Below, one piece after another: positions 8,657 through 17,269 of a DNA stretch of 64,000 nucleotides (position 1 is the stretch's first letter; each line of letters starts with the position of its first letter). The stretch is from Actinomadura hibisca NBRC 15177 (GTDB lineage Bacteria; Actinomycetota; Actinomycetes; Streptosporangiales; Streptosporangiaceae). The DNA lies in NCBI RefSeq assembly GCF_001552635.1, contig NZ_BCRO01000018.1, positions 62,001 to 126,000 of the forward strand, read 5' to 3'. A model generated the notes under the pieces. It was not told the origin of the DNA. It saw nothing but the letters and a program-made list of their open reading frames with translations, and did not search any database. The translations under genes and the position numbers were made by a program.

Positions 8657-10327
8657 TCAGCGAACGCGGTCGCGGCGGAGGCGTTCGGGCTGCCACGCGC
8701 CGATGCGCAGGCAGGACGGACGCGCGCCGCCCACCGTGATCTCCCTGGTGGTCGGCGCGCCCGGGATGGCGTCCCAAGGATCGTCCCCGGCCGGGCATTC
8801 GATGACGTACTCGGGGAAGTCGCTGCTCATGACGTCCAGCGCGAGCCGGTGCCCGGTGCGGAGCCGGTAGGCCACGTTGAGCAGGTCCACCACGGCTTCC
8901 TGGTCGTCGAGCGGCACATCGAGCCGGATCTGCCCCTTGGTGATGAGGAACGCGCTTCCGTCGGGCGTCACGTCCAGCAGACGAGCGTGGACGTTCGCAC
9001 CGGCGGGGGCGGACAGTCGCAGCAGGAGAGTCGCAGTGCCGATCAGGTCGGTGTCCTGGGAGACCGGGGCGGCGATGAAGCGGAGTACGTCCGTGCGCTC
9101 GCCCTGAGGACCCAGGTCCGGTCGGTCGAGCAGGACGGCGAAGGGGTTCACGCCGAGCGAGGGCACCGGATCGGACGGGTCGTGCGTCCAGCGCAGCACG
9201 CCTTCCTCCGGCAGGGCCTCAGCGACCAGGCCCGGGGAAGGCTCCGCCGACAAGAAGTACTCCAGATCGGACACCTGCTCCGGCGGCCATGCGCCGCTCT
9301 CGCGCCACTCGCCATGGCAGACCTCGTAACTCACCCGGGGTAGCGCCGCCAGATCGCCCGACCGGCCGAGCACGGCGTCGAAGAACTCGATGGCCGGATC
9401 GAGATACCGGGGCAGCATCCGGTCGAGCACCGCAGGATCGGCGGCGTGATCGTCCTCCAGAGATACGGGGGAGTCGGCCAGCCGGTAGTTCTCGTGGTCG
9501 ATGGCTTCGAGTCGCAGCCGTAGATGCTCGGCCCAGGCCGGGTCCTGCGCCAGGGCCCGGACGTCGTGCCACGACCAGATGGCGCAGTTGTCGAACCAGC
9601 CGATCGTGTACAACGCCGGGACGGGCGGGCTTTCGAGTAGCGCCTTCACCGGCGGCGGCATGAACCGCGTCCCCCCGTCGAACTCGCCGTCGAAGTTGGG
9701 GGAGCGCCTCCCAAGCCGCTCGAAGAACGACTCGAACGTCCCCCGCAGCGGGCGGGCGCTCCAGTCTGGCTCCCAGTCATAGCGGTCGGCGTCCACGTAG
9801 TGGGAGGCGAAGTAGAACTTGCGGGTCGTCTGCTCGACGTCGCGCGTGCCGTCGCCGTACTCCAGCACCGTCGACAGCTGGGAGCCCGTGACGCGCGGCG
9901 CGATCGCCCGCAGCGCGGGGTGGCCGCCGACCGCACCGGCGATCGCGGTGTAGCCGTAGTAGGAGTCGCCCCACATGACCACCGCGCCGTCGCACCACGC
10001 CTGCTCGGTGATCCACTGGATCGTGTCGTACCCGTCGTCCACCTCGTGGACGGCGAACTCCGTCGCGCCCTCCGACCGGTACTTGCCCCGGACGTCTTGG
10101 ACGACGGCGTGGTAGCCCCGGGCCGCGAAGTAGCGGCCGATCTCAGGCATGAAGCAGTACTCGCCGTCCTTGTCGTAGGGCAGCCGCACCAGCACGACGG
10201 CCGCCGGCCCGCCGTCGTCGGAGAGGTAGAGGTCGGCGGCCAGGCGGACCCCGTCCCGCATGGGGATCATGGCCTGCCCGGCGTCGTCGGGAACCGGGGC
10301 CGGGCCCGTCCGCTTGATGTTCGGCAC
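8657..10327 (-). CDS. CocE/NonD-family hydrolase (X-Pro dipeptidyl-peptidase-like S15)
   Basis: Alpha/beta hydrolase of 556 residues with a C-terminal jelly-roll domain. The N-terminus has the family phrase MIPMRDGVRLAADLYL, then VVQDVRGKYRSEG, the nucleophile elbow WGDSYYG and the IGWFDNC segment. Known relatives hydrolyse esters or N-terminal X-Pro peptides. The GTG start has GGAG seven bases upstream. It follows the ABC transporter genes by 31 bp in the same direction, so it probably hydrolyses the imported peptide or ester in the cytoplasm. There is no signal peptide. Confidence 0.85.
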   Translation of the reverse strand: MPNIKRTGPAPVPDDAGQAMIPMRDGVRLAADLYLSDDGGPAAVVLVRLPYDKDGEYCFMPEIGRYFAARGYHAVVQDVRGKYRSEGATEFAVHEVDDGYDTIQWITEQAWCDGAVVMWGDSYYGYTAIAGAVGGHPALRAIAPRVTGSQLSTVLEYGDGTRDVEQTTRKFYFASHYVDADRYDWEPDWSARPLRGTFESFFERLGRRSPNFDGEFDGGTRFMPPPVKALLESPPVPALYTIGWFDNCAIWSWHDVRALAQDPAWAEHLRLRLEAIDHENYRLADSPVSLEDDHAADPAVLDRMLPRYLDPAIEFFDAVLGRSGDLAALPRVSYEVCHGEWRESGAWPPEQVSDLEYFLSAEPSPGLVAEALPEEGVLRWTHDPSDPVPSLGVNPFAVLLDRPDLGPQGERTDVLRFIAAPVSQDTDLIGTATLLLRLSAPAGANVHARLLDVTPDGSAFLITKGQIRLDVPLDDQEAVVDLLNVAYRLRTGHRLALDVMSSDFPEYVIECPAGDDPWDAIPGAPTTREITVGGARPSCLRIGAWQPERLRRDRVR

Positions 10328-10358
10328 GTGGCGTCTCCGTGGTCGAGGAAAAGGTGTC

Positions 10359-11180
10359 TCAGAGCGCGTCGAGCGCGCGGCGGTCCCGGGCGACCCGGTC
10401 CAGGTCCCAGTCCGGCGAGGGGATCGAGTCGAGCAGCAGCCGCGTGTAGGGGTGCTGGGGATCGCGCAGCAGCCGTTCGGTCTCGCCGCGCTCGACGACG
10501 CGGCCGTGCCGCATCACGATCGCCGTGTCGGTGATGTAGCGGACGACCGCCAAATCGTGGCTGACGAAGACGTAGGAGATCCCGGTCTCGCGGCGCAGGT
10601 CGTCCAGCAGGGTCAGGACCTGCGCCTGGATGGACACGTCGAGCGCGGCGACCGCCTCGTCCAGCACCAGGACGCGCGGCGAGATGCCGAGCGCGCGGGC
10701 GATGGCGGCGCGCTGCCGCTGGCCGCCCGACAACTCGCGCGGCAACGACCGCCCGGCGCGCTCGCTCAGCCCGACCTGGTCGAGCAGCTCGGCGACGCGC
10801 GCCCGGTGCTCCTTCGCCGAGCCCGGCGCGTGCAGCCGCAGCGGCTCGGCGATGGACCGGGCGATGGTCTGGCGAGGGTCGAAGGAACCGTAGGGGTCCT
10901 GGAAGATCATCTGGAGTAGGCGGGCGTGCCGCAACCGCGCGCGCCGCGACCGTCCCGTCACCCCCTGGCCCGCCACCGTCTCGCCCGCGAGCGTGACGGT
11001 CCCGGACGTCGGCTCCTCCAGCCCGGCCAGGATGCGGGCCGTGGTCGTCTTGCCCGACCCCGACTCGCCGACGATCCCCAGCGACGCGCCGGGCATCAGG
11101 TCGAAGCCGACACCGTCCACCGCCGTGACGTGGCCGAACCGCTTCACCAGCGCCACCGCGCTGAGCACTGGGGTGTTCAC
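10359..11180 (-). CDS. Oligopeptide/dipeptide ABC transporter ATP-binding protein (OppF/DppF-like)
   Basis: ATPase subunit of 273 residues. The Walker A is GESGSGKTTT, the signature is LSGGQRQR, Walker B is VLVLDEAVAALD and the switch His lies in VFVSHDL. The C-terminal HPYTRLLLDSIP segment is the usual start of the oligo_HPY region. The GTG at 11180 overlaps the stop of the upstream ATPase gene (GTGA) and is preferred to longer forms that run into that gene. It works as a heterodimer with the next ATPase. Confidence 0.9.
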   Translation of the reverse strand: MNTPVLSAVALVKRFGHVTAVDGVGFDLMPGASLGIVGESGSGKTTTARILAGLEEPTSGTVTLAGETVAGQGVTGRSRRARLRHARLLQMIFQDPYGSFDPRQTIARSIAEPLRLHAPGSAKEHRARVAELLDQVGLSERAGRSLPRELSGGQRQRAAIARALGISPRVLVLDEAVAALDVSIQAQVLTLLDDLRRETGISYVFVSHDLAVVRYITDTAIVMRHGRVVERGETERLLRDPQHPYTRLLLDSIPSPDWDLDRVARDRRALDAL

Positions 11181-12181
11181 GGGCTCACCAGTTCCGGGCG
11201 AAGGCACGCGACGGCGGACGCGCGGTGCGTGCGGTGGGCGGGCACGGCCTCGGCGCACCGGTCGTCGGCCAGCGGGCACCGGTCGCGGAACGAGCAGCCC
11301 GACGGGGACTCCGCGAGCGCCCGGGGCCGCCCCGCGACGGCCTTGATCGCGACCCTGTCGCCGTGCGCGGACGGGCTCGCCTCCAGCAGCGCCCGCGTGT
11401 AGGGGTGCGCGGGCGCGGTGAACAACGCGCGGCCGGGCGCCTCCTCCACGATGCGACCCGCGTACATGACGTAGACGCGGTCGCAGATCGCGGCGGCGAG
11501 GTCGAGGTCGTGGGTGACGAAGAGCATCCCGGTGCCGCGCGCCCGCTGCATCTCCTTGAGCAGCGCGACCACCTCGGCCTGCGTGGTGACGTCGAGGGCG
11601 GTGGTGGGCTCGTCGGCCAGCAGCAGTTCCGGCTCGGTGGACAGCGCTCCGGCGATCATGACGCGCTGGAGCATGCCGCCGGAGAACTGGTGCGGGAAAC
11701 GCCGCATCGCCCCGGCCGGATCGGCGATGCCGACCTGGCCGAGCAGCTCCCGCGCCCGTTCGGCGGCGGCCCCGGCGGGCGTCCCGCGCGCCCGCAGGCC
11801 CTCGGTCAGGTAGTCGCCGACCCGGCGCACCGGGTTGATCGACGCCCGCGGGTCCTGGAAGACCATCGACGCCCGGGTGCGGCGCAGGTCGCGCAGCGCC
11901 CGCCGCCCGGCGGCCAGCACGTCCACGCCCGAGACCGTCACCCGCCCGGTGGCCCGCGCGCCCCGGGGCACCATGCCGAGCGCGGCGCGCGCCGTCAGCG
12001 ACTTGCCCGAGCCGGACTCTCCCACCAGGCCGACGGTCTCGCCCCGCCCCACCCGCAGGGTGACGTCGGCGAGCAGCGGCACCGCCCCGTCGCCCGCGCC
12101 GAGGGTGAGGCCGAGCCGCGCGACGTCGAGCGCGTCCCGCCGGGTGGTGGCCTCCTCCCCGGCGGGCTTGTCGTCGAGCAT
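11177..12181 (-). CDS. Oligopeptide/dipeptide ABC transporter ATP-binding protein (OppD/DppD-like)
   Basis: ATPase subunit of 334 residues. It has Walker A GESGSGKSLT, a QFSGGMLQR signature, Walker B LLLADEPTTALD and FVTHDLDLAA. The C-terminal oligo_HPY region contains HPYTRALL and a Cys-rich SFRDRCPLADDRC segment; such Cys motifs in OppD/DppD proteins bind an Fe-S cluster in known relatives. An AGGAGG lies 10 bases before the ATG at 12181. A GTG two codons upstream (12187) that overlaps the permease stop is an equally possible start. Confidence 0.9.
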   Translation of the reverse strand: MLDDKPAGEEATTRRDALDVARLGLTLGAGDGAVPLLADVTLRVGRGETVGLVGESGSGKSLTARAALGMVPRGARATGRVTVSGVDVLAAGRRALRDLRRTRASMVFQDPRASINPVRRVGDYLTEGLRARGTPAGAAAERARELLGQVGIADPAGAMRRFPHQFSGGMLQRVMIAGALSTEPELLLADEPTTALDVTTQAEVVALLKEMQRARGTGMLFVTHDLDLAAAICDRVYVMYAGRIVEEAPGRALFTAPAHPYTRALLEASPSAHGDRVAIKAVAGRPRALAESPSGCSFRDRCPLADDRCAEAVPAHRTHRASAVACLRPELVSP

Positions 12182-12183
12182 CG

Positions 12184-13047
12184 TCACGTTCCCTCCTTCT
12201 TGCCGCCGATGGACCCGCCGAGGTGGCCGCCCAGCACGTTCACGCTGACGACCGTCAGCAGCACCACGAGGCCGGGCGCCAGCGCGCTCCACGGCGAACC
12301 CTGCAAAATGGCGCTCTGCGCCTGGCTGATCATCGAGCCCCAGTCGGCGTCGGGCGGTCGCACGCCGAGCCCCAGGTAGGACAACGACGCCAGGTCCACC
12401 AGCGCGTAGCCGAACGACAGGGCGCTCTGCGCGACGAGCACCGGCGCGATGTTGGGCAGCAGGTGCCGGAGCGTCACCCACGCCTCGCCGAAGCCCATGA
12501 CGCGGTACCCCTCCATGTAGGGGCGCGCGCCCTCCTGGATCGCCACGTTGCGCACGACGCGGCCGACGAAGGGCGTGTAGCTGACGGCCAGCGCGCAGAC
12601 GGGCGCGGTCAGCCCCGGCCCGAACACCGCCACGACCAGCATCGCCAGCAGCAGGCTCGGGAAGGAGAACACGATGTCCATGCCGCGCGACAACACGGCG
12701 TCGACCCACCCTCCGGCGCGTGCCGCCAGCAGGCCGATCGCGGTCCCGGCCACGCCCGCCAGCAGCACCACCCCGAGCGGGGCGATCAGCGAGAACCGGG
12801 CGCCGTACATGAGCCGCGACAGCACGTCCCGTCCGGCCGAGTCGGTGCCCAGCAGGTGTCCGGCGGTGCCGGGCGGGGCGAGCGAGTTCAGCAGGCTCGT
12901 GGTGTCGGGGGAGTGCGGCGCGAGCACCGGGGCCAGCAGGCCGGTCGCGGCGACGAGCACCAGGAACGCGGCCGCGAACCGGACGCCGAGCGGCCTGCGC
13001 CGGAACCCGGGTCGCCGGGCCCGCAGCGCGGGGATCGTCAGGGTCAT
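12184..13047 (-). CDS. Oligopeptide/dipeptide ABC transporter permease (DppC/OppC-like)
   Basis: Integral membrane protein of 287 residues. A cytoplasmic N-terminus is followed by a first membrane helix (FAAAFLVLVAATGLLAPVLA), the periplasmic LLGTDSAGRDVLSRLMYG segment typical of DppC, and about five further helices. The coupling (EAA) loop around GFGEAWVTLRHLLPN contacts the ATPases. It starts by ATGA overlap with the DppB-like gene. Confidence 0.9.
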   Translation of the reverse strand: MTLTIPALRARRPGFRRRPLGVRFAAAFLVLVAATGLLAPVLAPHSPDTTSLLNSLAPPGTAGHLLGTDSAGRDVLSRLMYGARFSLIAPLGVVLLAGVAGTAIGLLAARAGGWVDAVLSRGMDIVFSFPSLLLAMLVVAVFGPGLTAPVCALAVSYTPFVGRVVRNVAIQEGARPYMEGYRVMGFGEAWVTLRHLLPNIAPVLVAQSALSFGYALVDLASLSYLGLGVRPPDADWGSMISQAQSAILQGSPWSALAPGLVVLLTVVSVNVLGGHLGGSIGGKKEGT

Positions 13048-14006
13048 CGGCCGAGCCCCCCGACGGTCACGCGCGGGTCGATGAACGGCAGCGCCAGGTC
13101 GGTCAGCGTGTTGACGGCCACGAACAGCACGACCGCGACCAGGCCGACGCCCTGCACCACCGGGAAGTCCCGCCGCGACACCGAGCTGACCAGCAACGAC
13201 CCGACGCCGTCCAGCCCGAACGCGGTCTCCACGATGGCGGTCGCGACGAACAGGCCCGCCACCAGCAGCCCGATGACGGTCAGCAGCGGCGCCAGTGCGT
13301 TGCGCACCACGTGCCTGCGGACCACCGCCGCGCCGCCCACCCCGCGGCTGCGCGCCACCTCCACGTGCTCGCGGCGCAGCTCCTCGGCGAACGCCGCGTT
13401 CCCCACCCGGGCGAGCACGCCGAACGTCGCGGTCGCCATCGCGACGGCGGGCAGCGTGAGGTGCCACAACCGGTCGGCGAGCCCGGTCCCCGCGCCGGTG
13501 GCGGGGAACCAGCCGAGGCCGACCGAGAACACCGACAGCAGCACGATCGCCGCCACGAACGGGGGAGTGGCGGTCGTGACGGACGCCAGGACGGTCGCCG
13601 CCCGGTCGGCCAGGCCGCCCCGGACCGCCGACACCAGCGCCACCACCGACCCGAACAGCACCGCCAGCACCGCCGAGTACGCGATCAGCAGGCCCGACAC
13701 CCCGAGCCGCCCGGAGATGAGCGTGCTCACGCCCGTCTGGTAGTTCAGCGAGGTGCCGAGGTCGAGGCGGAGCGCGTCACCGGCCCAGGACAGGTAGCCC
13801 CGCACGAAACCCTGGTCGAGGCCGTAGCGGTGGCGGACCGCCTCGATCTGGTCCGGGGTGAGGCGGCGGCCGGCGGTCAGCGCCAGCACCGGGTCACCGG
13901 GGACCAGCCGCAGCGCCCCGTAGATGAGGACCGAGGCGAGCACGATCGTCAGCACCGCGCCCAGGGCGCGCTTGCCGAGCCAGGCCGCGAGGGCGCGCGC
14001 CGTCAT
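13044..14006 (-). CDS. Oligopeptide/dipeptide ABC transporter permease (DppB/OppB-like)
   Basis: Integral membrane protein of 320 residues with about six membrane helices. Family landmarks are LRLVPGDPVLAL after the first helix, the HRYGLDQ segment, and the coupling loop RSRGVGGAAVVRRHVVRNAL. The ATG at 14006 shares one base with the stop of the substrate-binding protein gene; a GTG one codon earlier would give a GTGA overlap. Confidence 0.9.
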   Translation of the reverse strand: MTARALAAWLGKRALGAVLTIVLASVLIYGALRLVPGDPVLALTAGRRLTPDQIEAVRHRYGLDQGFVRGYLSWAGDALRLDLGTSLNYQTGVSTLISGRLGVSGLLIAYSAVLAVLFGSVVALVSAVRGGLADRAATVLASVTTATPPFVAAIVLLSVFSVGLGWFPATGAGTGLADRLWHLTLPAVAMATATFGVLARVGNAAFAEELRREHVEVARSRGVGGAAVVRRHVVRNALAPLLTVIGLLVAGLFVATAIVETAFGLDGVGSLLVSSVSRRDFPVVQGVGLVAVVLFVAVNTLTDLALPFIDPRVTVGGLGR

Positions 14007-15628
14007 CACTTGCCGCCGAGCGTGGTCGCCCACGGCGTGTAGACGTAGCTCTGCCGGGGGACCAGGCCGGTCAGCTTCGGCCCGTAGTAGACGTTGACGT
14101 GCTGCGTCGCGATGGGGATCGTCACCAGGTCCCGGGCCATGATCGCCTGGGCCTTGACGATCAGGCGCGCGCGGGCGGCCGGGTCCTCGGTGCCCTGCGC
14201 GGCGCGGGCGGCGGCGTCGTACTCCCGGTCGCTGTATCCGGCGAAGTTGTAGAAGTGCCCAGTGGTGAAGTACTGGTAGTACTCCAGCGGCTCGGGGAAG
14301 TCGAGGTAGCCGGTGGACAGGAACAGGTCCACGCCCGCGCGGGCGGCGGGGGAGCCGAACATCGCCCCGAACTGCTCGGCGGTGAGGGGCTTCAACTCGA
14401 CGTTCATGCCGACCTGCTTGGCGGTGTCGGCGATGGCGGTGGCGGTCCGCGACTCTTCCTCGATGGTCCGCGCGTAGGCCAGCACGATCTTCTCTTTGGC
14501 CTTGGCGGACCCGCTGACCAGCGACTTGGCCTTGTCCAGGTCCTGGACGGGCTCGGGCAGCTTGTCGTACTCGGCCTGGAAGACGTCCCCGGCGTAGCCC
14601 CAGGCCGACGGCGGGACCAGCGCCCGCAACGGCTGCGCGGTGCCCTGGTAGACCGACCCGATGACGCCCTTGTAGTCGATGAGCGCGCGCAGCGCCTGGC
14701 GGGTCGCGGGGTCCGACAGCGCGCCCCGGGGGTTGGTCACCGACAGGAACGTGGGGGCGAGGCTGCGCCCGAACAGCATGTTCCCCTTGCCCGCGAGCTG
14801 CTTGTGGGCGGCGCGCGGGACGTTGAACATGCCGTCCACGTCGCCGCTGCTCAGCGCGGCGGCCTGGGCGGCGGGGTCGGTGATGAAGCTGAAGGCCAGG
14901 TTCTTGACGCGGGGCTTCACCTTGGTGTTCCACCAGGCGTCGTTGCGGCTCAGGGCGATGTTCTGGCCCTGCGTCCAGCGGACGAACTTGTACGGCCCGG
15001 TGCACATCACCCCGCGCGCGGCGGTGCCGAAGTCCTTGCCCGCGGCCTCGGCGAAGGACTTCTGCACGACGTGGAAGGCGGGCGTGGCCAGGAAGTTGGG
15101 CACCAGCACGTCCGGCCGTTTGAGCTTGATCGTGATCTGGTCGCGGCCGGTGGCCTCGATGCCGCGCAGGTTCGCGGCCCACCCGATCCAGGAGGAGCCG
15201 AGCTTGGGGTCGAGGAGCCGCCGGACGCTGTAGACGACGTCCTCGGGCGTGACCGGCCTGCCGTCCCAGAACGTGACGCCCGCGCGCAGCCGGATCACGT
15301 AGGTGAGCGGGTCGGGGTGGTCGAGCCCGGTGGCCAGGGCCGGTTCGCGCCGGTAGTCGGGGCCGAAGGAGAACAGGCCCTCGCACATGTTGGCGACGAC
15401 CGTGCTGACCGCCTCGATCGAGGACTGGGCCGGGTCCAGCGTGGGCGGCTCCCCGGCGGCGGTGCTCCACCGGACGGTGTCGACGTCCCTGGTGGGGGCC
15501 GGGACGGAGGTGGTGAGGTCGGGGACGGCCGCCTGCCCGGCGGGACCGGGGCCGCCGCCGGAACACGCGGCGAGCGCGCCGGAGGCGAGGACGGCCGCGG
15601 CGAGCGCGGCCAGGCTGGGACGTGTCAT
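14006..15628 (-). CDS. ABC transporter substrate-binding lipoprotein (SBP family 5)
   Basis: Extracytoplasmic solute-binding protein of 540 residues. A short signal peptide ends in the lipobox LAAC with Cys at about residue 21, followed by a Gly/Pro-rich linker. The body has family-5 landmarks (ATGLDHPDPLTYVIRLRAG and VTFWDGRPVTPEDVVYSV). The start at 15628 is chosen because it places the signal peptide at the N-terminus and has AAGGG seven bases upstream. It determines the specificity of the importer; peptides or other hydrophilic compounds are possible ligands. Confidence 0.9.
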   Translation of the reverse strand: MTRPSLAALAAAVLASGALAACSGGGPGPAGQAAVPDLTTSVPAPTRDVDTVRWSTAAGEPPTLDPAQSSIEAVSTVVANMCEGLFSFGPDYRREPALATGLDHPDPLTYVIRLRAGVTFWDGRPVTPEDVVYSVRRLLDPKLGSSWIGWAANLRGIEATGRDQITIKLKRPDVLVPNFLATPAFHVVQKSFAEAAGKDFGTAARGVMCTGPYKFVRWTQGQNIALSRNDAWWNTKVKPRVKNLAFSFITDPAAQAAALSSGDVDGMFNVPRAAHKQLAGKGNMLFGRSLAPTFLSVTNPRGALSDPATRQALRALIDYKGVIGSVYQGTAQPLRALVPPSAWGYAGDVFQAEYDKLPEPVQDLDKAKSLVSGSAKAKEKIVLAYARTIEEESRTATAIADTAKQVGMNVELKPLTAEQFGAMFGSPAARAGVDLFLSTGYLDFPEPLEYYQYFTTGHFYNFAGYSDREYDAAARAAQGTEDPAARARLIVKAQAIMARDLVTIPIATQHVNVYYGPKLTGLVPRQSYVYTPWATTLGGK

Positions 15629-15827
15629 GGGGGGACCCTTCGTGCTGCTGGTGCGGGCCGGGACGGTGGGGACGAACGATCCGGCGCCGGGTCGTGCCGC
15701 CCAGCGTGGTCGCCGCCCCAATTGATTGTCAATACTGCAAAACAAAAAGGAACCGGAGGTGAACCGGGCTCCCGCGCGACCGCACGCATGGGCGCAGGAC
15801 CCTGCTGTTAAGCTGGAGAGACAGGTT

Positions 15828-15847
15828 GTTTGTCGAAATTGACAAAC
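15828..15847. promoter_or_regulatory. Palindromic operator upstream of the TetR gene
   Basis: GTTTGTC at 15828-15834 and GACAAAC at 15841-15847 form a perfect inverted repeat around a 6-bp AT-rich centre, ending 21 bp before the regulator's GTG. A related TTGATTGTCAA element is at 15722-15732, near the start of the divergent transporter operon. Both are good candidates for binding of the TetR protein encoded at 15869-16483. Confidence 0.6.
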
Positions 15848-15868
15848 TATGGGGGTCGAGGGGGACGC

Positions 15869-16483
15869 GTGGGCAGGCCGAGCCTCGCCGGGCAGCGCCG
15901 CGAGCAGATCCTGCGGGCCGCCGCCCGGTCAGTGGCCAGGCACGGCCTGGCGGGCAGCACCCAGGAGCGGATCGCCGAGGCGGCCGGCATGAGCCGCTCG
16001 CACATCCGGCACTACGTCGGCAACCGCGACCAGCTCATCGACGCGCTGTGGGACCACGTCATCACGCCGTACTTCGAGTCGATGGAGGCCGCCCTCGCCG
16101 ACCGCGCGGCCGACGAGCGGCTGCGCGCGCTGGTGGACTTCCTGTTTGGGCCCCAGATGGCGCGCAACGAGGACGACGCCGTCATCGAGGCGTTCTTCAG
16201 CGGCGCGATGCACGACGTGCGGCTGCGCGGCCGCGTCTACGACAGCTACAGCCGCCTGGAGCGCGAGATCGCCAGGACGATCCGCGGCGCGGTCCCCGGC
16301 TGCGGGTCGGCCGAGGGCCTGCAACTCGCCTACGCCTTCATCTGCATGGCCTTCGGCAGTTCCATGCTGGCATCGTTGCCGTTCCCCGTCACGCGCCACG
16401 CGGGCATGAAGACCCTCGCCCTGCAACTGGTCGCCTCGCTCGAAGCCGGTCACGGCGGCCGGGACGCGGCGGAGGTGCGCTGA
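15869..16483 (+). CDS. TetR-family transcriptional regulator
   Basis: Regulator of 204 residues. The HTH spans about residues 10-56 (REQILRAAARSVARHG, IAEAAGMSRSHIRHYVGNRD). The GTG at 15869 is preferred because GAGGGGG precedes it and the earlier TTG and ATG candidates lie inside the palindromic operator. It is divergent from the oligopeptide ABC operon and probably represses it. Confidence 0.85.
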   Translation: MGRPSLAGQRREQILRAAARSVARHGLAGSTQERIAEAAGMSRSHIRHYVGNRDQLIDALWDHVITPYFESMEAALADRAADERLRALVDFLFGPQMARNEDDAVIEAFFSGAMHDVRLRGRVYDSYSRLEREIARTIRGAVPGCGSAEGLQLAYAFICMAFGSSMLASLPFPVTRHAGMKTLALQLVASLEAGHGGRDAAEVR

Positions 16484-16517
16484 ACCTGCTCGCTGAGGGG
16501 CCATCCACGACGCCTTT

Positions 16518-17093
16518 CTAGGTGGCGGTGGTCAGAAGCCGGACGAGTCGTTCGACGAGCGGGGCCGCCCGCTCGCTGTCCCAGCGCTCGGGATCCTCCA
16601 GGCTGGACACGTAGAAGCCGCGCAGCACCAGGTGCAGGACGTCGGCGGTGAACGCGGCGTCGGCCGCCCCGGCGTCCCGGGCGGCCCCGGCCAGCTCGTC
16701 CCGGTTGTGCCGACCGTCCTCGCACAGGACCGCCAGCGCCTGCGAGCCGGGCTCGCCGCGTCCGAGGATCTCCATGAACAGGCGGCGCAACACCCGGTCG
16801 TCGCCGTCGGTCGAGCACGCCCAGCGGACGACGGCGAGCAGCCGCTCCAGGCCGGCGGTCCCGGCGAGGGAGGGCTCCATGTCCCGGGTCCACGTCTGGA
16901 TGGCGTGCTCGATGGCGTTGCGCAGCAGCGCGTCGCGCGTGGGCAGGTAGTTGGTGACCAGCGTCGTGGAGCCGCCGACGCGCCTGGCCACGGCCCGGAC
17001 GGACACGCCGTCCACGCCGTCGGCCGCCACGATCTCCAGGGTGGCGTCGGCGATCGTCGCGAGACGCTGGCTGATGTCGATCTCGACCGGCAT
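16518..17093 (-). CDS. TetR-family transcriptional regulator
   Basis: Regulator of 191 residues with an N-terminal HTH (ATIADATLEIVAADG, VRAVARRVGGSTTLVTNYLPTR) and a helical C-terminal domain. The ATG at 17093 fits the family start. Longer forms begin inside the 17120-17142 palindrome, which is more likely its operator. It is divergent from the amidase gene at 17270 and probably controls it. It is convergent with the TetR gene at 15869, with a 34-bp gap. Confidence 0.85.
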   Translation of the reverse strand: MPVEIDISQRLATIADATLEIVAADGVDGVSVRAVARRVGGSTTLVTNYLPTRDALLRNAIEHAIQTWTRDMEPSLAGTAGLERLLAVVRWACSTDGDDRVLRRLFMEILGRGEPGSQALAVLCEDGRHNRDELAGAARDAGAADAAFTADVLHLVLRGFYVSSLEDPERWDSERAAPLVERLVRLLTTAT

Positions 17094-17119
17094 GACGGCA
17101 GCGTAACTGGCGCGCACCC

Positions 17120-17142
17120 GATGTACAACACCGTTGTACATC
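17120..17142. promoter_or_regulatory. 10-3-10 palindromic TetR operator
   Basis: GATGTACAAC at 17120-17129 and its exact complement GTTGTACATC at 17133-17142 flank a 3-bp centre. It sits 27 bp before the TetR start at 17093 and 128 bp before the amidase start. A perfect 23-bp palindrome in a divergent gap is strong evidence for an autoregulatory operator. Confidence 0.8.
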
Positions 17143-17269
17143 AGCGTTGCATGACGTACTCTCCTCGGCATCGCCGCCGGGAGCGCGCCTCCGCCGCCGC
17201 CATCGGCCCAGGTCGCGGCCCCGGGAACATGGCGTCCCCCCGCACATGACCAGCCCTTGAGGAGCAGGC

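Noticed and set aside
10260..15811. Long plus-strand open frames opposite the ABC transporter operon
   Set aside because: They are by-products of high GC at third positions. Their translations are Gly/Arg/Asp-rich without domains, while the minus-strand genes have complete ABC transporter motifs.
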